A stretch of DNA of 64,000 nt, from the NCBI GenBank assembly GCA_039621445.1, contig CP154956.1, positions 61,750,362 through 61,814,361 on the forward strand. The letters are read 5' to 3'. This stretch comes from Euglena gracilis (taxonomy: Eukaryota > Euglenida > Euglenophyceae > Euglenales). Within the stretch, counting starts at the first letter, position 1; each line of letters opens with the position of its first letter. Shown here in pieces: positions 51,299 through 62,354 of the stretch. Under the pieces are notes generated by a model that worked only from the letters and a program-made list of their open reading frames with translations, did not search any database and was not told the origin of the DNA. Made by a program: the position numbers and the translations under genes.

Positions 51299-51904
51299 AA
51301 CTTTTTGAATGTTATGAAGGTCACACAGGTCCCTCCAAAAATCCTGCACCTTTTTTGCCAAATTTTTTACCAGCCCGCTTTCTGAGAACAGTTCCTGAGG
51401 TCTTGGATGGAAAGGCCCTGCCTGCCCCTGGCTTTAAAAATTCTTTTGAACCCAAAATTTGATCCTTGACCCTGGGGGTCCGCGGCGCATGCGGCACACA
51501 GAAAGAAATCTTTTGTGGCGCACGCTGTTACAAAATTTCCGGTGCCGCGGCGGACGCGGTGCAGAAAAAACATTTTCCACGGCGCATTGAATGGAAGTCT
51601 GGCTAACAGCAAAATGTCTTCCAGGTTGATGAACACAGCGTTTCTTTTTTCCTTTCCCCCTAACCCTGACACTAACCCTAACCCGAAGTATGAAGCTTGA
51701 AACTGCCAGGTTCTCCGCCCACGTAAAAAAAATGCATGCGCATTCTGGTTGCCTCTTCTCCTTCCTTAAATCTTGCGGGGGCCATTGTGGGCCCCCCTTC
51801 CCTGAGGTTGAGGCTGAGGTTGGGGTGATTTCTTTGCGTGGACCTTTTTTTGCCCCTTCCATTTGGCAATGGCTTGCAGAACTGGCCCCCGTGGCGCTTG
51901 TGAT

Positions 51905-52033
51905 TCGTACTCCCTCGAGGAAAATCGACACGGGAGGAAGGGACACCGAGGGCGAAGCACAAGGACCTCGTGCCTTTTTCGCCGGCGAGCAAGGCATGGC
52001 CCCACAAGGGCAAAGTGCGGAGCCCGAGGTGTC
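51905..52033 (+). mobile_element. Miniature DIRS derivative 2
   Basis: 129 bases in plus orientation: TCGTACTCCCTCGAGGAAAA through TTCGCCGGCGAGCAAGGC to AGTGCGGAGCCCGAGGTGTC. Differs from derivative 1 by several substitutions but has the same architecture and length. Confidence 0.8.
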
Positions 52034-52848
52034 GTAGTCCTCTTCGGCTTGCTGTCGGGTGATGGACCCTGTGGGCTGTGGGCTAACTCTGCCCCATCTT
52101 TGGAGATGCCCTGGGCTTTTTTCCCACGACGTGCCCGTGAGGGTCGTGGCTGGATTCCTGGTTTCCTGGACATGGGGGGCGGGGGAAGCCGCAGGACACC
52201 TCGGCACCTGGGGCTCCGCACTATCCCCTTCGAGGCAGGTTTTCGGACCACTGCCTTCCGTGGGCATCCACAGGAATTAAATAAAAACGATGTCACAGTT
52301 GCCACATCAGATCATCACAAACGGTCAAGGTCGTTTTGGTTTATCCTTCCCTGGTTGACAACCCTCGAGGGGTACGAAATCCAAGGCAGGAAAACCACCG
52401 GAGTGCTTCGCAGGTTACATTTGATGCACAATGGCTGCACCCAGCAGCAAGAAGCTAACAATTTGGAGGGCAACAGAGGGACGGACGCCTACCACAGAGG
52501 GAGGCTTCAAGTCAGCTGGGGGTGAGGAGGACGGTCAGAGCAAACTATTGCTGCTTGCACTCTGGCTGGGCATTTGGGTTTGCCTGCAGACAAACGAGGC
52601 AGTTCCCTTCCAATGCACTCGGGGGACATCAATAAACAGACCACAGACCCTCAGAGAAAAGCGATGCAAAATAATGCAGAAAAAAAAAAAAAACCTGCAA
52701 TAAAAATGCTGCAATGAAAATGCAAAAAAAAAAAACATGCTGAATGAACCCTGCCAAAAAAAAACACTAGTTGAATGCAAATGGGATCACTTTTGTTGGA
52801 GAAGACCCGAAAATTTTTCACCTCCAGGAAAAAATTTCATCATGCAAC
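52034..52848. other. Stretch without a firm gene
   Basis: Contains a degenerate DIRS right end near 52197-52225 (CACCTCGG...GGGCTCCGCACT) and poly-A runs at 52680-52736. A minus-strand open stretch at 51775-51885 reads KWKGQKKVHAKKSPQPQPQ; it could be a basic tail exon of the NAP1-like gene, but this is unproven. Confidence 0.35.
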
Positions 52849-53188
52849 TAAACCCCCCCCACCTATAAGAAACCCCCCTCTATAAGAAACCCCCACCTAT
52901 AGGAAACCCTTTGGGCATTTTCGGACCGACGCCCACCTATTAGAAACCCCCACCTATAAGAAACCCCTGGGGAGCTTTGAACCCAACCACCCCCTTTTTT
53001 CTTCGGCGCCGAAGGCGCCGAAGGAAATTTTTGACCGTTTTTGGCCACTTTTGGCTTTTTGTCAGCTCAAAACTTTTTCGGACATTGAAACCCAAATATA
53101 AGGAACCCCCACCTATAAGAAACCCCTCGGGCCATTTTTTGGAAACCCACCTATAAGAAACGGGTTTCTTATAGGTGGGGGGGGTTTA
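52849..53188. mobile_element. Poly-C-ended TIR element (CCTATAAGAAACC type)
   Basis: Left TAAACCCCCCCCACCTATAA, right TTATAGGTGGGGGGGGTTTA. The word CCTATAAGAAACCC(CC) occurs at least six times with a TTCGGACCGACGCCCACC phrase. It abuts the 3' end of the NAP1-like gene. Confidence 0.7.
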
Positions 53189-56100
53189 CATGGTGATGTG
53201 TCATTTGTGAGACAAACCTTCTTGGGTGTGCCTCCTTCGGTTTCCGGCCACCCCTCCTGGGTGGTGGTTCATCATCCTCGTCGTCATCGTCCTGTGGAGG
53301 GAGAAACTTTGTTCATAGCAGGGTTCAAGCATTCCTTTATTGTCTTGAATTGCAACAAAATCAAAAACAGGAATTCCTCTCAGCAACCATAACCAGTGTG
53401 TGAGGTTTAGAGGGGGAGGGATGGCGCGGGGGGGGGGTGGCAGTGGGGGGGCAGGAAGGGGTGGTCGCGGACCCCCTGCGGGCCGGGGGGGGGGGGGTGG
53501 GGTCACCCCCCCCCTCCCTCAGTGTCCCTCCCAAAATTCCCCCAAAACGACCAAAGTGCATTTTGGGCACTTTTGGGCAAAAAATGTGCCAAAAATGCAA
53601 AAAATTTCGCAAACAAGAGCGACAAAAACATTGCATTTATTGGGGGGGGTCACGGCCACCCCGCCCCCTTCTCGGTCGGTCGGTTGGATTGGTGGGGGGG
53701 TGGTCCGGACCCCCCCCGCGCGGCCCTGAGGGCGCTGGGGGCGGGTGTGTACAACCACATCCGACCTCACCGCATCTACCTGCGACAGAAGCGAGGGCCT
53801 CTTGGTGGGGTGACCTGTAACCCCCCCACACTCACCAGAACATTTTGATTTCATCACAACTTCACTTTTTTGCCCCCCCCGACCGAAAAAAAAGAGGCAG
53901 GTTCAATGCAATTTTTTTATTGTGAACAAAAATGAGTTTGCATCGAGAACCACTGTGGCACCAGGAGTCGCAAAATGTGGGGGGGGGGGGTGGAACGCGG
54001 ACGGACCCCCCACCCACCACAGGCATTTTCACCGATTTCGGGAAAAACGGGGATATGTTGGCCACAAAAAAATTTGAATTTTTTTTGAAAATGAACACAC
54101 ACAACACACTGATTTTTTGATGGGAAAACCACAATTTTTTTTTCACAGAAAAATCTCAAAAAATTCAGGGTTAAAAATTGGTAGTTTTTAGGAGAGGGGT
54201 GAAAAAAAACGAAGGTCAAAAAAAATGGACACAATTTTGGCACAGTCAAATTTTACTGACAATTTTTCTCTTTTAAATTTTTTGGACTTTCAATGGCATT
54301 TTTTTGCTTCAAACCTCTGAAAATCAAAATTTTCAGTAAAAGAATTTTTGATGGTGTGAAAAAAATGGGTTTTGGGTGGTTTTTGGGGGGGCCCTACATG
54401 GGTCCCAAAATGGGGTCAAAAAAAGAAAACGCTCAAGGTTTAAGGCAAAATCATTTGAATACCCAACAGGCATAATTTTTTAAGGCCTTAAAAAACCATA
54501 AAAACCTTAAAAATTTGCCCCAGAGAACCTTTCGAATTTCGAGCAAAAAAGAAGTCGCAAAACCTTGACAAAAGCAAGCCCAACTCCCGCATTTTTAAAA
54601 GGTTTTTTTAAGGCATTTTTGAAATTTTCAACCCGAAACTTGGCAAGCCCGCCCCCCCCCCCACCCCCCCCCCCCCCCCCCATGGCAGTCAAAGAGCCAT
54701 CTGGGCATCGAACCAACCAATCGACCCCCCACCCCCCCCCCCCCCCCCCCCCCCCCCCCCGCCCCCCCCCCGCCCCCCCCCCCCACCCCCCCCCACCCCC
54801 CCCCCCCCCCCCCCCCCCCTCCCCCCCCCCCCCCTCCCCCCCCCCCCAAAAAAAAACAAAGGATTTTTTTTTTGAATTTTGGGTGGATGAACAATGTTCC
54901 AGTGATGCCAGAAAGCATTTTTCCAAGAAGAATTTAGGTCTAAGGGCCGGCCGGCCGTTCAGCGTCGAATGGGGTCGAAAATTAAAAAGCCAAAAAACAT
55001 ATTTTTTTACGTTTTGGGTGGATGGGTCATGGTCAAGGAATTTCTTACACCCAACCCCCCCAGGACCCCACGTCATTGAAAAACACGTGTTTGGTAGTCT
55101 TCACTTAAATAAATAAATAGTCTTCACTTAAAACCCCAACAACAACCAAATACAAAGCACCAGAACACATTTTGGCATACATCGTCATCCTCGTCCCCAT
55201 CTTCATCATCGTCGTCATCGTCGTCGTCATGGTCGGCTGCCTCCCCGGTGTACCAGCTGACCGCCTTGGCAACCACCTGGTCCTTGATGGCGCAGCCGAT
55301 CTCGTAATCCTGCTCGATGAGTTCCTCCAGTGTGTCCCCCTGAAAAAGAACAAAAGGCGAAGTTAGAGTTGGGAAACGTTCTTCAACAAAGTGCAAAGCA
55401 TCCAAACCAGACATTCACTTGATGTGTATCACAAGTTCGTGGTGACACACAAATTTTTTTGGTGATACACAGGTGATACACCAAAAAAAATCCGGGTAAT
55501 GCGCAGGTGATACACAAAAATTTTTCAAGTGAACACAAGCGATACAAAAAAAATGGTGGATTCGCAAATTCTCTACAAAATCAAAAAAAAGATTGATCTG
55601 TTGATATCATGGCCACTGCGAGTGGACCTAGCCCCGCCAGAGGGTTTTCTTTTGCACCCGGGGGGATCTGGAAAATAGATTTACTTAGTGGCCCCCAGAT
55701 GGGCACCTTTTTCCCTGGCCCAAACCCATCCACCCACCTGCAACCCTAGGGGGTCAACCACCTGGGATCTGAAAGGAAAATTTACCAGGAATGCAGCAAT
55801 CCTCTCCTCAAAAAACGAGGCAGTAATGTATTTTAGACCCCACCCGGGGGGGGGGGGTAGTGCCTGCCTGGGCAGGCACTCACAGGCACTCCGGTCCCCC
55901 CCCCCCCCCCCCCGGGGTTGGTAAAAAAAACAGCCTGGGCAGGTGCCTTTTGCATTGGACTGACGTTTCCAGTTGTCTTAAAAAAAAAAAACAAATTAAC
56001 AAAAAAAAAAAAATAAAAAAAAAAAAAAAAACAAAAAAAAAAATAAAAAAAAAAAAAAAAACAAAAAAAAAGAAAAGAAATAACAAACAAAAACGGTGAC

Positions 56101-59100
56101 TGTGCTCCCTCCCCCCCCCCCCCCCCCCGGTTCAAGGCCGCCCCGAAAGGGCTGCCCTCAGGGCTTGTCTGTCCAACAGCCGGTCCGGGCGTCAGGGCCG
56201 AAAATCCGAAAAAAACGCATTTTTTTTGATTTTTTGGGTGGACGAGCGATGGTCCAAGGATGCCAAAGTCACTTTCCCCCCCCAATGTCGACCTGTTTTT
56301 GCCAGGGCATTTTTTTGAAGTGAAAGTTTCAAGAATGCCTCCGACATGAAAGATGTTTTACTGAGATTCATGCGGGATGGGTGGGTGGGTTTTCGAGAGT
56401 GGGTGGGGGTGGGTGCGCCGTGTGTACGATTTTGGGCCGACTTTGGGTGGGATTTTGGGTGGGCGGATAATTCATTTCACATCAGTCGAACTTTGTTTGA
56501 ATATGAAGACGAGATAATTGCGTGTCCATCTTAGTCACTAATGCGGCAATGAGCAAAGCAATCATGGAGCATCACCCATCCATGCAAACACACGCCATTT
56601 TTCACAAATTTGAAATAAATGGTTCTGCTTAGGCGGCCTAACTCGCACTTAGCTTTGAAAATGACTGTAAATTTGCGCCGACGCGCAAATCCCCAAAAAA
56701 GTTTGGTTTTCGACCACCGTGGCCTGAGACTCGGGACAATCTGAAAATAGTGTCTCCCTGCACCCCAGGGCCTGGGGACGAAAGCAACGACTAGGAACTC
56801 CACGGTCTATTGGCACAGCGCTCCCGGGTCCCAGTGTGCATGAACACAAAGCGGCGAGTGATGAAACGAGGGGACTCCACTACTCATTTATTTGCGCTTT
56901 GGCGCAAATTTTTGAAATTACAAAAAATATAACCATTTGCGCTTTGGCGCAAATTTTTTACTTTTTTGTGATTCAACATGTGGGTGACCATTGCCGCACT
57001 TGCACAATGATAACAACTTTTGTGTCAACATGTGTTTCCATTTGCGCCAAAGCGCAAGGGGTAGGCTCATGAAGAATGAAAAATTAAGAGTTATATTGCG
57101 CCAAAGCGCAAGTAGAAATACAATTTTTAAAATTGCAAAAGCAACATGGCTTGCGCCGAAGCGCAAATATAACAGTTTAAAACTTATCTCACAACGGAGG
57201 GAGAGAACGGCCCTGGTAGAGTAAGAACACCAGAGGAGATGGAGCACAAAAATGTAGTACAGGTGGACGGAAGCCTACTCTCAGTCACGTTGACTGAAAA
57301 TTGGTCAACATTGCGCGTCGGCGCAAGAGCCACGTTGCTTTTATAATTTTAAAAGTGTATTTCTACTTGCGCTTTGGCGCAATATAACTCTTAAATTTCT
57401 ATCCTTCATGAGCCTGCCCATTGCGCTATGGCGCAACAGTTATCAATTTAAATTTCTCATTTTTATCAATGCGGGTGGAGAGAGCAGTCCTGGAAGCATC
57501 TCATCACCAGAGCAGACAGAGCTAAGGTGGAGGGAAGCCTTGCCTGGGACAGGAAGCCAACCCCCTGGTCTGTGAAAGCAACCACCAACTTCTTGATAGC
57601 CAGACGTGTCTTGTCCTATGCGTTGTAAACCCAACTTCCAGTGCCGGAGGTTCCTCCCACTTGCCTCGCAGTTAAGCATGCCTGAGGGGCCCTTCTTTTT
57701 GGCCGACTTTTGAAAGTCGGGAAAATTCTGTTTGGAAAAGAACAGGCAGCAGATAAACCCCTTGAATCACAGCCGAGGAAACAGTTTTGGACGCTGAAAA
57801 AGTGTTTTAAAGAAGCTCGCCACCCCCCTTTCCTCACCCTGGGTTTGAAGCACACAACTTTGGGGATGAGCGAATGGAATTGAGAAATCGAAAGGGTCCA
57901 TCAACAACGGCGGAGAAGGGAAGACATGCTGACACACCTTTTTTCGGTAATTTGCAACCCACCAGACAGCCACATGCCACCGGGCAGATGGAGGGCATTG
58001 TTCAGCCGAAAAGGTCTTTCTTTCAACATCCCAAAAAACCCCACTTTGTGCACTGAGTGCAAGGTCAGTGAGGCTCCACAGCCTAGCGCCCACGATTCGT
58101 CTTATTGGAACAGCCACTCCCTCCCCAGCACCTGAATAGTTCAAAAGCACCAACCAAGCTTCTGGCACAGCAGCGCTCAAACACCCCTCATCGTTCTCCT
58201 ATATCACCCACCTTCTCACACAGCACGAACGCTTTCAAATGCATCTGCCATTTAAAAGGACATTTGCGCTTAAGCGCAAATGTTTTAGCTTGCGCTTAAG
58301 CGCAAATTAAAAATTTGCGCTTAAGCGCAAGCTAAAACAGAAGCCCCTGAGTTTGTGAGAGTCCCTCTGATGTGTTACGGTGTGTCGGGGGCCCTCTCTG
58401 AACTGCCAGTGTGAGGGTTTTGTGAAGAAATGCATTGCGCCGAAGCGCAAAACATCATACAAAAAACTGAGAAGTGCAAACAGGCGGCTGACGTGTAATC
58501 TGAACGATCAAGCAGTGCACTATGTAGGCATGTCCCTTGCGCTTTGGCGCAATGCATTTCCTCACCAAGCCCGCACACTGGCCATGCAGAGAGGGGCCCC
58601 CAACACACCGTAACACATCAGAGGGACTCTCACAAACTCAGGGGCTTCTGTTTTAGCTTGCGCTTAAGCGCAAATTTTTAATTTGCGCTTAAGCGCAAGC
58701 TAAAACATTTGCGCTTAAGCGCAAATGTCCATAACCATTGCCTTCTGTTCCCGACAGTGTGGGGCCTGGCGTTGTTCACCAGACGTTGGGACAGGTCCCT
58801 GGGCTTGCTCTCAATCCCCCCACCCCCCCCCACCTGGGTGGTTCCCGCTGTATCACTCCTCGCGCTTCACGCACCCAGGGATCACAACTCTGTGACTCAC
58901 CGTTTTTTCCAACTTTTCACGACGTGTGTGTAGAGTCCACCCTCTGGATGCCTCAGCAGCCAACTCTTCACGGACGCATCACAGAGCCTAAAAAAAGCAA
59001 CAAAAAGGGCCAATTGTCACCCAGCCTGTGTGGCACCATCCGGGGAACACAGTCAAGGCTTCAAAAACGAGGGACTCGCACCGGGGGTTTCGGCCCGTTT

Positions 59101-59859
59101 TTGGGAAAATTCACGTGTCCCGGCGGTCAAACCCAGGGTTTTGGACCTTTTTCAAAATGGTGCACAGGCTGAAAAACACCAAAATTGGGCCTGTTCCCCA
59201 GGTCCCAACATCGGAAAATGATGCACACGCCACTGTCGAGGGTCTCCGCGGAACCAGAGGGTCAAAAGGGTGGGTTCTACCGCCGGGTCTCAAAGAAATC
59301 GAAAATTTGCGCGAAAGCGCAAGCTAAAAATGAAAACCTTAAGTGCGAGTTAGGCCGCCTAAGTTCTGTTCCTTAGGCCAAAGTGTCTGTGACCAGCTGT
59401 GGTATCTGTCACCCTGGATTCACCAACATTATCCTCTTATAAGCTGAACCTTGACGGAGTGGGTTTTGATCCATTTTTGAACAGAAAGCACCTAACCCCC
59501 CCCCCCAAATATGACCAACTCCCCTCTATAGGCAACACCCAAGTAGAAGCAACCCTTTAGCCAATTCTCGGCTGACACCCAAATATATGCAACCGGTTGC
59601 TCCTATGGGGGAGGGGTTAATGAATTAACAATTTGAAGATCCACAAGCCCCAAAGGGTCCATCTGTGGTCCACACCAATTCATCATCCTCATCCTCTTCA
59701 TCCATGTCGTCAGGAAGCTGCGGTGGCTTGAAAAAGTTGAAGAAGCTCTCACAGGGCTCTTCCTTTGTGATCTGCTTTGTTCCCTTGCCCCGGCCCTTGA
59801 CCTTCTTCTTCTTGATGGCGACGGTCAAATTCTGGCCAGGTTTCCAGTTGATCTCACAC
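53169..59859 (-). CDS. NAP1-family histone chaperone, C-terminal exons
   Basis: Nucleosome assembly proteins carry H2A-H2B and other histones. Three minus-strand exons: 59859-59676, 55339-55181 and 53291-53169, joined by GT...AG introns in phase 0. Exon 1 reads [20 protein letters not shown] and has the family's [14 protein letters not shown] motif. Exon 2 reads [20 protein letters not shown] and AVSWYTGEA, then an acidic run of D/E. Exon 3 adds acidic residues and a basic tail [17 protein letters not shown]. The upstream half of the NAP domain is not found and should lie beyond 59860, possibly outside the window. The last few codons and the TAA are read from the end of a poly-C TIR element, so the true C-terminus may instead come from another exon (possible donor at AAGAAG|GTTTGT, near 53216). 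Intron 1 holds a TIR transposon. Confidence 0.85.
53400..55180. other. NAP1-like intron 2: homopolymer-rich
   Basis: Long poly-G/C tracts, including an almost pure C stretch at 54650-54848. A plus-strand GC-rich patch at 53723-53800 reads [20 protein letters not shown], which is exon-like but unsupported. Repeat copy 4 of the 'ATGTTCC' family lies at 54860-55045. Confidence 0.4.
55425..55550. repeat. GTGATACAC/GTGTATCAC repeat
   Basis: Several GGTGATACAC words separated by A-runs, related to the TGTATCAC repeats at 16848 and 21345. Confidence 0.45.
55850..55945. repeat. GTAGTGCCTGCCTGGGCAGGCAC repeat
   Basis: Shares GGGGTAGTGCCTGCCTG and GGGTTGGTAAA with 16130-16215. Followed by a poly-A-rich tract (55980-56090). 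Confidence 0.5.
56628..59363. mobile_element. TIR DNA transposon, CTTAGGCGGC family, copy B
   Basis: Left CTTAGGCGGCCTAACTCGCA then CTTAGC; right CTTAAGTGCGAGTTAGGCCG then CCTAAG. The 5-bp target duplication TTCTG is at 56623-56627 and 59364-59368. At least 14 palindromes of the form TTGCGC-N4-GCGCAA lie inside, with varied centres (TTTG, CAAA, TTAA, CGAA, CGAC, GTCG, TATG, GAAA). They sit in two nested large inverted repeats: 57045-57170 against 57310-57435, and 58255-58400 against 58585-58735. No transposase frame is seen. Located in intron 1 of the NAP1-like gene. Confidence 0.85.
59491..59618. mobile_element. Poly-C-ended TIR element (TATAGGCAACACCC type)
   Basis: Left CTAACCCCCCCCCCCAAATA, right TATGGGGGAGGGGTTA; repeated GCAACACCC/GCAACCCTT words with a TTCTCGGCTGACACCC phrase. 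Confidence 0.45.
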
Positions 59860-59941
59860 CTGTGCAACAGAGGATGTTTGAGTGCTCCCCCATTTCCACA
59901 AATCCAAACTTCAAAAAATCAATAAAATACTGAACTCCAAA

Positions 59942-60150
59942 TTACCCCCCCCCCCACTTTGCCCACCGACAACCCCGACTGGAGGGGGGGGGTCGACACG
60001 CCCCCCAACCGACAACCCCGACGGGGGGTGGTTGTACGACTAGGTGCAAAAACAACCCAATTTTCAAAGCCACCTCCAACCCCCAACCAGGGGGGTGGTC
60101 GTACGCACCTCCTTACCTGCAACCCCCAACTGGAGGGTGGGGGTATTTTA
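59942..60150. repeat. Poly-C element with ACCGACAACCCCGAC words
   Basis: ACCGACAACCCCGAC occurs twice and CAACCCCCAAC(C/T)GG twice, with GGTCGTACG words. Similar in style to 26895-27552. Confidence 0.45.
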
Positions 60151-60954
60151 TTCCATATTTTTTCATTTTGAAGGGTTCTAAACATGAGAATTGGAAGATA
60201 AATATACTCCCAAAATCGGCGTGAAGCGCCGAAGAAATTTTTTGGGTGTTCACTGGAAGAAATCGGATGTTGCTTAAGTTTGCTCGGAAAAAACCTTGAC
60301 GGATCTTTAAAATGGTGGGAAACATCCTGAACAAAATCTCTGCCAGAAATTTTGCACAACAATTTCTTGTTCAAGTTCCCTCCCTATTTCGCATGTGAAA
60401 ATGACATTTTTTTTGTTCCAGTCGCTGCAGAAATGCCTCGGGATTTCGTGTGAATTATCTTGTATTTTTCCCTGAAAGATGGGTTCACAAGATTTTTCTA
60501 TCCAGAATTTCCCCGCTATTTTTCGGGCGTCCAGAATTTTTCTGGCATTTTAAGGATTTGACCAATTTGTTTCCCGACAGAATTTTTCCTGTCGGAAATT
60601 GTTCCCAGTCACATATTTTCCCCGGCAGCGAAAAACTTTCTTCCGGCGCTGTCGCCAGAAAATGAGCAAAAAAAATGACCCTATTGCACATTTCTGATTT
60701 CTTCGCGTTTCCCACAAAATATTTTTTATTTATTTTCACAGAAAGATCAGGGATTTCCAACCTTTTTGGCCTGGTATCCAGCCCATTGCCGGTCCATAAA
60801 ACCAAAAATTTCCCAGCCTCAGGAGGGGGGATCCGACCACCACCCCGCCTCCGTGCCAGGAGGCCGGACCCCCCCCCCAAGGCTTCCCATACACCCCCAA
60901 CCTGCCCGCACATCGATGCCTGGTCCAAAATCCCCCCAGGAATTTTTATATTTT
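60151..60954. other. Stretch without a recognised gene
   Basis: AT-rich to mixed sequence with short open frames; I find neither upstream NAP1 exons nor an element here. Confidence 0.4.
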
Positions 60955-61335
60955 AAGCCAACAATTGTTCAAACGTTTAAGGCATTTTAAGGTTTGTTTA
61001 AAGGCTTTTTAAAGCATTTTAAGGCATATTAAGGCCCTAGTTTTCCAGGGCGGTCAACGTAATGTACAGGCATCGAACAAAAGTTTTGATTTTGCATGTG
61101 ATCCAAAAAAAAAAAAAAAAAAAAAAACATTTGCTTGAGATTTGGTTGGATAAGCAACGTTTCAATGATGCCAGAAATAACTTTTTTTCCCGGAGTTGGC
61201 CTTTTTTGCTGAGACTTTGCGCTTTTCATTTTTGCTCGGTTGGAGAAAACTCTGCCAGCTCAAATTTTAAGGCATTTTGGCCAAAACTACCAAGGCTCAT
61301 CTTCAGGCATTTCCAGGGTTTTTGAGGCGCCTTAA
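60955..61335 (+). repeat. Dispersed 'ATGTTCC...GTTGGCCTG' repeat, copy 5
   Basis: GATAAGCAACGTTTCAATGA, GCCAGAAATAAC, CCCGGAGTTGGCC and GCTGAGACTTTG follow the family order, bracketed by AAGGCATTTTAAGG and GGCGCCTTAAAAAA words. Confidence 0.65.
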
Positions 61336-61817
61336 AAAAATAATACTTGCCCCCCCAGCTGCCGGCCATTCTCAATTGGGGGAGAGGGAGGCGGTCCAAA
61401 AGATTTTCACTGGGCCAATTTTTTTCAATCACAGGGAGGGGGTTCATTTGGGGAGAACTTGCCAACGAGGGGGGGGTGCCAGACCCCCTCCAACATCTAG
61501 CAACATCTGGGGGGGTCCGGACCAGGTTTTGTGCAGTGGTGAGCTCTTTCCCTGCCTGATGGTGCTGGCTGGAAAAAAAGGTACTGGCTGGACCCCCCCA
61601 GGGGGTGGGGCAGGGCTTAATATAAGGGCAGGTGGGGGTCAGACCCCCACCTGCACTGTGCACTGTGGCTGTTTGTTTGGTGCCTCTTATCCCTTCTTCT
61701 GGCCTGGCGCTTTTTTTCGCCTCTGGCCCTTTTTGTCTGTGTGCGTGGAGGTGACCCCACCCCGGTCCAGCAGGGGGGGGGGACCCCCCACCTGAACAGT
61801 GGCGCAGTCCGGGCAAA

Positions 61818-61918
61818 ACCCCCCCTCCCAAATAATATTGCACTGCAGCACTATTGGACGGCCGCCTCTGGCGGCGGGGGGTGCAGCACTATTTGGACCC
61901 TGCCGTACTATTGGACTG
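61818..61918. mobile_element. Poly-C TIR element remnant (GCAGCACTATTGGAC type)
   Basis: CCCCCCCTCCCAAATAATAT then GCAGCACTATTGGACGGCCG, CCTCTGGCGGCGGGGGGTGC and AGCACTATTTGGACCC. A second half-copy is at 62150-62215. Confidence 0.5.
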
Positions 61919-61930
61919 GGTGCCTCTTAG

Positions 61931-62085
61931 TCCCGGCCTATCACCACAAGCACCTTTTTGCCTGCTCAATTTCCTACTCTGAGGCCAGCGAGGTGCACTC
62001 CAATCGTCTATTCATTTCGGACGACTTCCGTGAGTTGTTAGAGAGGGGAAAGGGGGCAAAGTCCCACCTGAACAACTTACAAAAG
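61931..62085 (+). CDS. Orphan exon, function unknown
   Basis: A 155-base block between a CTTAG acceptor and an AAAAG|GTAAAT donor, open in one frame. It reads PAYHHKHLFACSISYSEA, then HSNRLFISDDFRELLERGKG and AKSHLNNLQK. Good splice sites and a protein-like sequence support an exon of a plus-strand gene continuing past 62085. I recognise no family. The flanking introns contain poly-C elements. Confidence 0.5.
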
Positions 62086-62149
62086 GTAAATGCATAGAAG
62101 CTCGTGCAGCTGACTGCAGGCACGTTTTGTACACATTGCTATGTTTTGG

Positions 62150-62215
62150 GGGGGTGCAGCACTATTGGACGCTCACTTCATCTGGCGGGGGGTGCAGCAC
62201 TATTTGGACCCGCAT
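62150..62215. repeat. GCAGCACTATTGGAC half-element
   Basis: GGGGGGTGCAGCACTATTGG, a CTCACTTCATCTGGCGG centre and GTGCAGCACTATTTGGACCC, matching 61845-61910. Confidence 0.5.
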
Positions 62216-62225
62216 CGGGGTCAAC

Positions 62226-62342
62226 AGAAAATGATATTTCCAAAATATCAAAATTAAGCAAAATCAAAGGAAATGTCTGGAGACCTAGATTGAAGCCTTT
62301 GGAAAGCCTATCTAACGGCATTGATGATGAAATTTACGAATT
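62226..62342. repeat. Copy of the window-start repeat module
   Basis: AAAATCAAAGGAAATGTCTG, GAGACCTAGATTGAAGCC and GGAAAGCCTATCTA match 75-165. Confidence 0.6.
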
Positions 62343-62354
62343 TTTAATCAACAA

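Noticed and set aside
51656-51690. Telomere-like CCCTAACCC words
   Set aside because: Only a few imperfect units; no array.
54565-55116. Proline-rich or glycine-rich open frames over the poly-C tract
   Set aside because: Homopolymer translation on either strand.
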